Shown here: piece by piece, positions 34,222 through 41,485 of the stretch | Numbering within the stretch: the first letter of the stretch is position 1 | Layout: each line of letters opens with the position of its first letter | From: JANQPC01 sp039208375 | Lineage (GTDB): Bacteria > Pseudomonadota > Alphaproteobacteria > Rhodobacterales > Rhodobacteraceae | NCBI GenBank assembly: GCA_039208375.1 | Contig: JBCCRC010000001.1 | Span: 1 to 64,000 of the forward strand | DNA length: 64,000 nucleotides | Direction: 5' to 3' | Position numbers and translations under genes: made by a program | The notes under the pieces: model-generated | Databases searched by the model: none | What the model saw: the letters and a program-made list of their open reading frames with translations, nothing else | What the model was told of the DNA's origin: nothing

Positions 34222-34571
34222 CCAAGCCGCCTTGAGCGCATTCGCCGCCTTTCTAGTGACGATGCTCAGGGTCCGTCATACTCACACACTCACTACGCGC
34301 CGGGCGGCAAAAACACGTGCCCAAACCCGGCCCTTACTGCCTTTCGGCAAAACACGTCACTCGTTACAAACTGCCGATACGCGGCTTACGTGTTACTCTC
34401 GAACCCGCCACAGTGCGTGTTCGATGGAGCCAATGTGCTGCGCCAACCGATTCTTCTCAATTTGTTAAATGCTTCACATGGGGCAGTTAGTTTTCACCCC
34501 AGAATGGATGATAAATCACCCATTGGTCGGGACCTTTGCAGTGATGTGTCGCAACGGGTGCACCGCCCCGA

Positions 34572-35942
34572 CTACTCCTGCCCCCGCGTTTCGCTCAGCA
34601 GATCGGCGGACCCGTCCTTTGCAAGGCGCTCACGGTCAACCGCTTCTTCCGTGGCCTGCTCCACAACATCCGGGGCCGCGGCAGCGGGCAACTCGATATC
34701 GTCTTCGCCCAACGGCGATGGCGCCAAGGCTGGGGTGTGGCGCTCCGGTTCGGAAAGCGGGCGCCGGCCACTATCCACTTTCAAGCGATACGTTGGTTCG
34801 GGCAGCCCGAAGCCCGCCGCCTCTAGCGCCGCTTTCGTTACCCGGATCGCCTCGCCCCGGGCCTTCAGAAAATCCGTCTCGCGCTGGTTCACCCACCCCG
34901 AAAAAGTCAGAATGACGTTTGAGTCTCCCACTCGTTCGATCCATGCGCCTACCGGCGGATCGTTCAAAAGGAACGGCAGGGATTCCAGCGCTGTGACAGA
35001 GGTGGAAAGGGCCGCGGCGAGATCGCTCTCGGCATCCACACCGAGATCGAAAGTGAAACGGCGATTGGGATCGCGGGAATAGTTTACGATCCTGCCTTTG
35101 AAGACAGTCGCGTTGGGGATCCGGATGTGGTTGCCGTCTGGTGATATAAGGATCGTCGCGCGCGATGTGAGGCGCGCCACATTCCCCATATCCCCCGCAA
35201 TCTCGACAAAATCGTTGGGCCGGAAGGGTTGGCGCAGGCTGAGCAGGATCGAGGCGATGAAGTTCTCAACCGTATCACGCACCGCAAAGCCAACGGCCAG
35301 GCCAACTACCCCGGCGGCACCCAGCACAGCGCCGATCAGCGCTGTGGCGTTGAGAATGTCGAGGGCGATGACAAGGCCCAGAATGACGAAGCCAATGCGC
35401 GCTACGGCCCGATAGATCTCGGCAATAAAGCTGTTGGGGGCGAAGCGTTTCCAGAGCGTCAGCCGCATCGTGACGAGCCAGCCGAAAGCTGCAACCGTCA
35501 AAAACACGGCGAGAGCGACAAGGAAGATTGGAGTGTTAACCAAGACAGTTTCGCCACGATCAAATACCCGATCGATGGCCGGGGCGAGGCGTTCGTTCAG
35601 ATCACCGCTTTGGCGAAGCTCATTTTCGATCGCGACCACACCTGCGACGCGGCTGATGATCTGCGTCAGTTCATCTTCAGCCGCGCCGTCGATCACCTCC
35701 CCCGCAAGCGTCACGACCCCGGCTGACACCGAAACGTCTACCCGGTCGTAGCCCTCGATTTCACTGAGCACTTGCCGAATGCGCGCGGCAATTTCCCGGT
35801 CGGTGGCCGCGCGGGAGCCAACCTCGATCTCGGCGGTCGTTGCGTTGGTTTCGGAAGCGGTTTGCGCGAAAATCGGGGCATGTGGCAGCACTTGCAGGAG
35901 AGCGGCGAGCAGAAGCGCGCGGGCGATTTCGTTGACTGTCAT
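34572..35942 (-). CDS. mechanosensitive ion channel protein with BON domain
   Basis: A 456-aa protein with a signal peptide (LLLAALLQVLPHAPIFA), a BON domain at about 45-115 (DREIAARIRQVLSEIEGYDRV to VAIENELRQ), then three membrane helices, the third being the glycine/alanine-rich pore helix GAVLGAAGVVGLAVGFAVRD, and the MscS beta and alpha/beta domains (RQPFRPNDFVEI, IRIPNATVFKGRIVNYS). The C-terminal 60 residues are disordered. It should open under membrane tension and release osmolytes. The periplasmic BON module may bind lipid or cell wall. Confidence 0.9.
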   Translation of the reverse strand: MTVNEIARALLLAALLQVLPHAPIFAQTASETNATTAEIEVGSRAATDREIAARIRQVLSEIEGYDRVDVSVSAGVVTLAGEVIDGAAEDELTQIISRVAGVVAIENELRQSGDLNERLAPAIDRVFDRGETVLVNTPIFLVALAVFLTVAAFGWLVTMRLTLWKRFAPNSFIAEIYRAVARIGFVILGLVIALDILNATALIGAVLGAAGVVGLAVGFAVRDTVENFIASILLSLRQPFRPNDFVEIAGDMGNVARLTSRATILISPDGNHIRIPNATVFKGRIVNYSRDPNRRFTFDLGVDAESDLAAALSTSVTALESLPFLLNDPPVGAWIERVGDSNVILTFSGWVNQRETDFLKARGEAIRVTKAALEAAGFGLPEPTYRLKVDSGRRPLSEPERHTPALAPSPLGEDDIELPAAAAPDVVEQATEEAVDRERLAKDGSADLLSETRGQE

Positions 35943-36063
35943 TGGGAAATAGACCGATCATGCGAGGCTTAGTGCATAGAGTAGAGCATAAGGCGCGGCC
36001 CTGCTTCTAGGGCTTTGCCGGAGCGCATCTGTGACGATGTTGGGGTCTGCGCCACACTTCAAC

Positions 36064-36078
36064 TTAGAATATTTCTAA
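36064..36078. promoter_or_regulatory. Irr-type iron-control element upstream of dps
   Basis: TTAGAA-TAT-TTCTAA is a perfect inverted repeat of the kind described as the Irr box (ICE motif) in alphaproteobacteria. It lies about 100 bases before the dps start. Irr usually represses iron-storage genes when iron is low, which fits. Confidence 0.65.
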
Positions 36079-36176
36079 TTTGTGCTTGGCAAATGCTGCG
36101 ACAATGTTACATACGCTGCAGGCCAGCCAGCAATCGCCAGCAAGCCGCCGATGTCACTTCCATGCGGGGATTTGCA

Positions 36177-36647
36177 ATGACCCAGACCGCCGAGGCACTT
36201 TCCACCAACGCGCAGGCCGAAATCGTTGAGGCTTTGAACCAGTCAGTGGCTGAAACCGCTGTTACCACGATGCTTGCCCAGAACTTTCACTGGAACGTCA
36301 CCGGTATGGCGTTCGGGCCCCTGCATGCGCTGTTCCAGGAAATCTACGAGGATCACTTTCAGGCACAGGATGATCTGGCGGAGCGTATAAAAGCGCTCGA
36401 TGGCCACGCGGAAGGCCAATTGGCTGGTATGCTGAAGCGATCGAAAGTTGATGAGCACAACGGCCACGCCAGTGATCAAGAGATGATTGCTGCGATGAAA
36501 ACCGCGCAGGAAACGCTGGCGGCGACGCTCGCCGGTGCCGGGGAACTCGCGGCAAACCACGGCGATACGTTGACGGAAGATCTCTGCATCGCCCGTGGGC
36601 AGACGCATGAGAAGTTTGCGTGGATGCTGCGCGCGCATCTCGTATGA
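36177..36647 (+). CDS. dps: DNA starvation/stationary-phase protection protein Dps
   Basis: A 156-aa ferritin-like protein. NFHWNVTGMAFGPLHALFQEIYEDHF and QDDLAERIKALDGH carry the inter-subunit ferroxidase residues (His, His, Asp, Glu). Dps 12-mers bind DNA and oxidise iron with peroxide. The ATG at 36177 follows GGGGA. An open frame starting at 36015 lies across the promoter and the Irr-type box and is not coding. Confidence 0.94.
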   Translation: MTQTAEALSTNAQAEIVEALNQSVAETAVTTMLAQNFHWNVTGMAFGPLHALFQEIYEDHFQAQDDLAERIKALDGHAEGQLAGMLKRSKVDEHNGHASDQEMIAAMKTAQETLAATLAGAGELAANHGDTLTEDLCIARGQTHEKFAWMLRAHLV

Positions 36648-36674
36648 GATGAGCCCATCGCGACGGCCGGGGTG

Positions 36675-36944
36675 TTACCCGGCCTTCGCCACCGCGCGGA
36701 CCGGTGGGTGCACGCCCTGCTTCAGGCACTTACGTGCATAACGTGGCGCCCAGTGGCGAAACTTACCCAAGCTGATTTGCTGGTGCACCAGCATTTCAAC
36801 GAAAGCCTGCCGGTGGCTTTCTTTTCGAAGCGTCTTGAACATCTTCTTCTGGTCTTTGGTCATCGAACAGCCGATGCAATGACCAGCTCGCCGAAACTTG
36901 CACACATCGATGCAGGGCGAAGGTGTTTGTTTTTTCTTTCCCAT
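36675..36944 (-). CDS. DUF1289 small cysteine-rich protein
   Basis: An 89-aa protein whose N-terminus SPCIDVCKFRRAGHCIGCSMT gives four closely spaced cysteines, the DUF1289 pattern, likely binding a metal or Fe-S cluster. The rest is basic and helical. The start is ATG at 36944. It lies between dps (convergent) and hemP (same strand, 72 bases upstream), so an iron-related role is plausible but not shown. Confidence 0.85.
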   Translation of the reverse strand: MGKKKQTPSPCIDVCKFRRAGHCIGCSMTKDQKKMFKTLRKESHRQAFVEMLVHQQISLGKFRHWAPRYARKCLKQGVHPPVRAVAKAG

Positions 36945-37016
36945 CGGTTCTCTCGTCTCTGGGTCAACGCGCGCGTGGCGGGTTTTCCTGGGGAGCGGGT
37001 TGTGGGCCCGGCGACT

Positions 37017-37190
37017 CTATTTTGTGAGGATAAGCTTGCCAGCTCTGGTGATGCGAAGCCAGTACATCTGATCATCCAAAATGATCCGCGCCTGCACACC
37101 ATCGCCAGTCATCTCGCGCGCGTCATATGCGGGCACGTCATCATCCGGCAGCTTGCTTGGCTGGAGGGCGGGAACGGGATGTGCGTTCAT
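37017..37190 (-). CDS. hemP: hemin uptake protein HemP
   Basis: A 57-aa protein ending AREMTGDGVQARIILDDQ followed by a segment ending YWLRITRAGKLILTK. The last part is the HemP signature (Y-LR-TRAGKLILTK). HemP is small and cytoplasmic and is linked to expression of haem-uptake genes in proteobacteria. The ATG at 37190 overlaps the stop of a short upstream ORF, so translation may be coupled. No haem-receptor gene lies within the window. Confidence 0.9.
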   Translation of the reverse strand: MNAHPVPALQPSKLPDDDVPAYDAREMTGDGVQARIILDDQMYWLRITRAGKLILTK

Positions 37191-37342
37191 CGGGAAACCC
37201 TTTCGATCCTATCGATCATGCGATCAAGCCCACTGTCTTTCCATCGGAACACGCTCAAGACCGAGCGAAAAAGCTCGTGCCATGTGTGGCAGTAGGTACG
37301 CTCGTCCTGTCCGCAGTCTGCTAGGGTATCATCCAAGCCCAT
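37187..37342 (-). CDS. possible 51-aa leader ORF coupled to hemP
   Basis: MGLDDTLADCGQDERTYCHT continues to a basic helical end, RMIDRIERVSR. AGGAG lies eight bases before the ATG at 37342, and the TGA overlaps the hemP ATG. Two cysteines and two histidines fall in the middle. No family is recognised. The good ribosome site and tight coupling favour a real gene or regulatory leader peptide. Confidence 0.5.
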   Translation of the reverse strand: MGLDDTLADCGQDERTYCHTWHELFRSVLSVFRWKDSGLDRMIDRIERVSR

Positions 37343-37463
37343 AGGCCAACTCCTGAAGCTGTATGAAACCCGGGCTTCCCAACATGGGTGGCTTGGTCTT
37401 GCGTCAATGTTGACCAGTTTAGTCGGATTCGTCAATCCCGACAAAAAGCATCGGCAATTCGAT

Positions 37464-38477
37464 TTAGTCGTAGCTGAGCTCGGTGGCCTTGCCGCGGAAG
37501 ATCACATACGCAAGCGCCGTGTAGCCAAGGATCGCGGGCAGCACGAAACACGTACCCACCAGAATGATGATCAGGCTTTCGGGCGCGCTCGCCGCCTCAT
37601 AGATCGTGATCTGCTCAGGCACCACATAGGGGTAGAAGCTGTAGGCCATTCCTAGGAATGCGAGCGTGAAGAGGGTGATCGAAGCAGCAAAAGGCGCCCA
37701 AGCCCAGCCATCTCCCGGCGCAGGCAGGCGGCGCAGGCCAATCCAGAGCCCGATTACCAAAGCGCCGGAGAGGACTGGGAGCGGCGCAAGATAAATAAGC
37801 TCAGGAAACGTAAACCACTTCTCGAAAATTCGCGGGCTGACGAGCGGGGACGCGGCGGAAATAGCGCCTAGGCCCAGCACAAGCCCCCAGATGCCGCCCT
37901 TGGCCCATTCAATTGATTTCAGTTGAAGGCCGCGCTCGGTTTTCAGGATCAGCCATGTGGCGCCGATGAAGCTATAGCCCACCGTTAGAAAAACCGCAGT
38001 GACCATGGCAAACGCCGTGCTGGCGAGCGTGTATTCCAAACCCACGATGTAGAGGCCCAGCATGAAGCCCTGGCTGAGGGATGTCATGAGACTGCCCGTA
38101 AAGAAGGCCGTATCCCAGCCGCGCTTTTGCGCCTTCGGCGCCTTGGCCCGAAATTCAAACGCCACGCCCCGCAGGATCAGGCCGATCAACATGATGGCCA
38201 CCGGCAGGTAAAGCGCTGTTAGAATCGCGCCGTGGGCTGAGGGGAACGCCACCAGAAGAATGCCGATCGCAAGCACCAGCCAGGTTTCGTTGGCATCCCA
38301 AAACGGGCCAATCGAGGCGACCATGCGATCGCGCTCGGCCTCATCGGCGAAGGGGAAAAGCACGCCCACCCCAAGATCAAACCCATCGAGGCAGACGTAG
38401 ATGAGGATCGACAGGCCCATCAGGGCTGCGAAGGTGAAGGGTAGCCAGATACCCGGATCGCCGAAAAGCTCCATCAT
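37464..38477 (-). CDS. cydB: cytochrome bd-type quinol oxidase subunit II
   Basis: A 337-aa membrane protein with eight or nine helices, the family motif LDGFDLGVGVLFPF near the N-terminus and GPFWDANETWLV. With CydA it forms a quinol oxidase that reduces O2 to water without pumping protons. It starts two bases after the cydA stop. No cydX follows: the next frame is only ten codons. Confidence 0.95.
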   Translation of the reverse strand: MMELFGDPGIWLPFTFAALMGLSILIYVCLDGFDLGVGVLFPFADEAERDRMVASIGPFWDANETWLVLAIGILLVAFPSAHGAILTALYLPVAIMLIGLILRGVAFEFRAKAPKAQKRGWDTAFFTGSLMTSLSQGFMLGLYIVGLEYTLASTAFAMVTAVFLTVGYSFIGATWLILKTERGLQLKSIEWAKGGIWGLVLGLGAISAASPLVSPRIFEKWFTFPELIYLAPLPVLSGALVIGLWIGLRRLPAPGDGWAWAPFAASITLFTLAFLGMAYSFYPYVVPEQITIYEAASAPESLIIILVGTCFVLPAILGYTALAYVIFRGKATELSYD

Positions 38478-38479
38478 CG

Positions 38480-39889
38480 CTATTCACCCGGGTGCAAGAG
38501 CTGCACCTCTGCTGCGCCAGACCCTGGCGTTGCGCGTGTCGGCACGGTTTCGCCCCGCGCCGCTTTCCGCGCGAGGTAGAAGATCACGCCCACGTAGGCG
38601 AGGATCAGCGCGGCATAGACGGCGAGATACGTGATCAGCGTGCCCATGACGAGCGGTGCTGGCACATCGGCTACGGCGTCTTTCGTCAGCAACACGCCGT
38701 CTACCAGCCAGGGCTGCCGCCCGATTTCGGTCGTGTACCAACCGGCGAGCGTGGCCAGCCAACCAGAGAATGCCATCGCGACGAAGGCGAAGAGCACAGG
38801 CTTCGGCAGGCCGGCCGCGCCACGGCGCCCGCCTTCGGGGGCGCGGCGGGCCATAAGAAAGCAGGCTGTCCACGACAGAAGCAACATCGCCATGCCAGTT
38901 GCCACCATCACGCGGAAGCTCCAGAACACTGGCGCTACGCGCGGATGCATCACAGTGCCGTCCTCGGCCACAAAGTCATTGAGGCCGGGTACGACGCCTT
39001 CGGGCTTATGCTTCAGGATCAGCGAGGCGCCGTTGGGAATGCCGATCTCAAATCGGTTCTCCCGCGCTTCTTCGTCAGGGATTGCAAACAGCAGCAGCGG
39101 CACGTTGGGCCCAGTTTCCCAGTTGCCCTCCATCGCGGCAACCTTCTGGGGCTGGTGTTCCAGCGTGTTGAGCCCGTGCATGTCGCCCGCCACGATCTGA
39201 ATAGGGATCAGCACCGCGCCCATGATCGCGCCAAAACGCAACGTGTTGCGTACGGCTTCCGACCGATCGCCGATCAACATCCGGAACGCCGAGATACCGG
39301 CGATCAGGAACGCGCAGGTAAGCCCGGACGCAAGCAGCATGTGCGTGAGGCGGTAGGGCATTGAGGGATTGAAGATGATCGCCCACCAGTCCGTGGCGAA
39401 CGCCACGCCATCGCGAATTTCAAAGCCCGCCGGCGTGTGCATCCAACTGTTCAGCACAAGGATCCAGAAGGCCGACATCGTTGTGCCGAACGCCACGAGG
39501 AAGGTGGCCAGCGTATGAAGCCAGTCCGGCACTCGCGAGGCCCCAAAGAGCATGATTCCAAGGAACACAGCCTCAAGAAAGAACGCCGTCATGACCTCAT
39601 AGGCCAGAAGTGGCCCGGCGATGTTGCCGACCGCTTCCATGAACCCCGGCCAGTTCGTGCCGAACTGGAAGCTCATCGTGATGCCCGACACAACGCCCAT
39701 GGCGAAGGATAGGGCGAAGATCTTCACCCAGAAGCGGTATGCTTCCATCCACTTTTCCGCGCCAGTGGCCCGATAGCGGAGTTTGAAGAACAACAGCACC
39801 CATCCGAGGGCGATCGTGAACGTCGGGAACAGGATATGAAAGGAAATGTTCGCGCCAAACAGGATGCGCGACAGGATCAGCGTGTCCAT
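38480..39889 (-). CDS. cydA: cytochrome bd-type quinol oxidase subunit I, short Q-loop (CIO-like)
   Basis: A 469-aa catalytic subunit. The haem ligand histidine is in NISFHILFP (H18), a conserved core reads SFQFGTNWPGF, and GWYTTEIGRQPW is the diagnostic CydA block. The length and short quinol loop fit the cyanide-insensitive group rather than E. coli CydA (about 520 aa). It is second in a gbsR-cydA-cydB operon and four bases downstream of the regulator gene. Confidence 0.95.
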   Translation of the reverse strand: MDTLILSRILFGANISFHILFPTFTIALGWVLLFFKLRYRATGAEKWMEAYRFWVKIFALSFAMGVVSGITMSFQFGTNWPGFMEAVGNIAGPLLAYEVMTAFFLEAVFLGIMLFGASRVPDWLHTLATFLVAFGTTMSAFWILVLNSWMHTPAGFEIRDGVAFATDWWAIIFNPSMPYRLTHMLLASGLTCAFLIAGISAFRMLIGDRSEAVRNTLRFGAIMGAVLIPIQIVAGDMHGLNTLEHQPQKVAAMEGNWETGPNVPLLLFAIPDEEARENRFEIGIPNGASLILKHKPEGVVPGLNDFVAEDGTVMHPRVAPVFWSFRVMVATGMAMLLLSWTACFLMARRAPEGGRRGAAGLPKPVLFAFVAMAFSGWLATLAGWYTTEIGRQPWLVDGVLLTKDAVADVPAPLVMGTLITYLAVYAALILAYVGVIFYLARKAARGETVPTRATPGSGAAEVQLLHPGE

Positions 39890-39893
39890 AGAG

Positions 39894-40445
39894 TTAGGCC
39901 TTTGAGTTTTTCAGCGGCAGCACCTTTCCGGCGCCAACAGCGAGTTTTGAGAGTTTGGCGCCCATTTTTAGGAGCCCAACCAAACGTTCGGTTTCTAACT
40001 GGTTCATCTCGTCGTAGAAGCCCGTCAGCGCTTCGATCAATTCGCGCAGTTCGGCCATGCGGGTGCGTGCGTGATCGTCGAGATCATCCGGCGCCTGCAG
40101 CTCGAGTTCGCGAAGTTTCGTCAGCGTCGGGTCGATTTCGCGCTTCTTGCGTTCCGCGATCAGGGTGCGCACGATTTCCCACATGTCTTCCGGCGTGGTG
40201 AAGTAATCGCGTCGGTCACCTTGCTGGTGGCGCAAGCGGACAAGGTTCCAAGCCTGAAGCTCTTTCAGACCCATTGAAACGTTGGAACGGGAGACGTGTA
40301 GCGCCTCGACGATATCGTCGGCGCAGAGTGGGCGCTGCGACAGAAAAAGCAGGGCATAGATCTGCCCCACCGTGCGGTTTATTCCCCAGCGAGAGCCCAT
40401 CTCGCCAAAATGCAGGATGAACTCCTGCTCTGTTTGCGTTGGCAT
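39894..40445 (-). CDS. GbsR/MarR-type transcriptional regulator
   Basis: A 183-aa winged-helix protein. RTVGQIYALLFLSQRPLCADDI and the recognition helix region VSRSNVSMGLKELQAW match the GbsR branch of the MarR superfamily. A coiled-coil dimer segment follows. It heads the cydAB operon and has a perfect palindrome 18 bases upstream of its start, suggesting autoregulation and control of the bd oxidase. Confidence 0.9.
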   Translation of the reverse strand: MPTQTEQEFILHFGEMGSRWGINRTVGQIYALLFLSQRPLCADDIVEALHVSRSNVSMGLKELQAWNLVRLRHQQGDRRDYFTTPEDMWEIVRTLIAERKKREIDPTLTKLRELELQAPDDLDDHARTRMAELRELIEALTGFYDEMNQLETERLVGLLKMGAKLSKLAVGAGKVLPLKNSKA

Positions 40446-40462
40446 ATCTGATCCGTTCGCGC

Positions 40463-40482
40463 GTTTCAGAAATTCCTGAAAC
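40463..40482. promoter_or_regulatory. palindromic operator before gbsR-cydAB
   Basis: GTTTCAG-N6-CTGAAAC is a perfect 7-base inverted repeat with an AT-rich spacer. It is placed where it would cover the promoter, and is likely bound by the adjacent GbsR/MarR protein. Confidence 0.7.
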
Positions 40483-40552
40483 TCATGTAGGCCGCGAAAG
40501 CAAGAGGGAAACTATAGTGCGACAGAACGCGCAGGCCCGGTGAGCCCTAAGG

Positions 40553-41485
40553 CTAAGGGCCGAAGGTATAGAGGCTTTCTTGCCGGAAAACGTCCCCCGC
40601 CTGGGCGATAATGCTCGGAAAACCTTTGTGATGTGGCGCATCGGGCCAAATCTGCGGCTCCAGCGCAACGCCTGCGCCGCTGCCGCAATACACCTGAAGC
40701 CCCGGAGCGGTGGTCTGCACCGTCAATTCGCGACCGGACGCACCGGTGAGGCGGGCGACGGGCGCAAGCGAGCGCGGAGAACGGGCGAGGCAGAAGTTGT
40801 GATCAAGCCGTGGGTCGGGCGCACGCGGTCGTCTGTAATCGAAGGGCGTGCCTTCAACGTCGGCGATTTCGCCCGTCGGTAGGGTATCGGACGTAACGGG
40901 TAGGTATTGATCTGCCATCACGGTCAGGCGGTGCCCGTCCAACACTCCACTGCCATCAAGGTTCCAGCCGCCGTGAAAAGCGGGGTTGAAAAGGGTGCGC
41001 GCGTCACTTTCCGCCTCAAGCGTGATCCGCAGGCTATGCGCCGTATCCAGCGCGAAGATCGCTCGAATAGTTCGGGCGCCCGGAAATCCACCATGCCCGT
41101 CCGGAAGCGCGATTGTCAGCTTGGCCAAACCGTTGGTAGCCTTTTCAACCTGCCAGGTTAGAGCCTGCGTGCCACTAAAGCCCGAGTGCAGGCAGTTCGG
41201 CCCTTCGTTTGCCTCCAGCAGCAAGAGCTCGCGGCCCAACGGCACTTCGGCTCCCGCGATGCGGTTTACGACTGGGGCCACCACCGCATTGCTGTAAAGC
41301 GCCGTGCCTTCGTAGGCAGCCAACGTTTCAGCCCCTTGGGTGAGGTTTGGCGAGCCGGCATGGCGCAGGCTGTGAAGCCTTGCCCCGTGGGTGAGCACAG
41401 TTGCCTCGAGGGCGCCGTTTTTGAGCGTGATGGCGTGGACCAGCGATCCGTCTTGCCCCGTGCCGAATTCTGCTATTTCGGCCAC
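40553..41485 (-). CDS. galM: aldose 1-epimerase (galactose mutarotase)
   Basis: A 310-aa GalM-fold enzyme interconverting alpha- and beta-galactose. Supporting parts are the N-terminal LTHGARLHSL, VAPVVNRIAGA, NCLHSGFSGTQALTW and the C-terminal TTAPGLQVYCGSG and ALEPQIWPDAPHH. It is the last gene of the galactoside operon and overlaps the GH42 gene by 13 bases. Confidence 0.9.
   Translation of the reverse strand: MAEIAEFGTGQDGSLVHAITLKNGALEATVLTHGARLHSLRHAGSPNLTQGAETLAAYEGTALYSNAVVAPVVNRIAGAEVPLGRELLLLEANEGPNCLHSGFSGTQALTWQVEKATNGLAKLTIALPDGHGGFPGARTIRAIFALDTAHSLRITLEAESDARTLFNPAFHGGWNLDGSGVLDGHRLTVMADQYLPVTSDTLPTGEIADVEGTPFDYRRPRAPDPRLDHNFCLARSPRSLAPVARLTGASGRELTVQTTAPGLQVYCGSGAGVALEPQIWPDAPHHKGFPSIIAQAGDVFRQESLYTFGP

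Larger units (their letters stand above)
33985..34571. other. 587-base convergent gap with repeats and a hairpin
   Basis: The stretch lies downstream of both flanking genes. I see one weak leftward ORF (34056-34169), a strong stem-loop (34196-34221), and a direct repeat GGCAAAAACACGT / GGCAAAACACGT at 34306-34318 and 34346-34357 with the inverted core ACGTGTT at 34388-34394. It is visibly less GC-rich than the surrounding genes. No conserved protein or known RNA is recognised. Confidence 0.6.

Noticed and set aside
34390..35082. 230-codon plus-strand frame over the mscS gene
   Set aside because: Ser/Arg-rich shadow of a well-supported gene on the minus strand.
37403..37414. FNR box near hemP
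   Set aside because: GTCAATGTTGAC has the half-sites in the wrong order and a two-base spacer, so it is not an FNR site.
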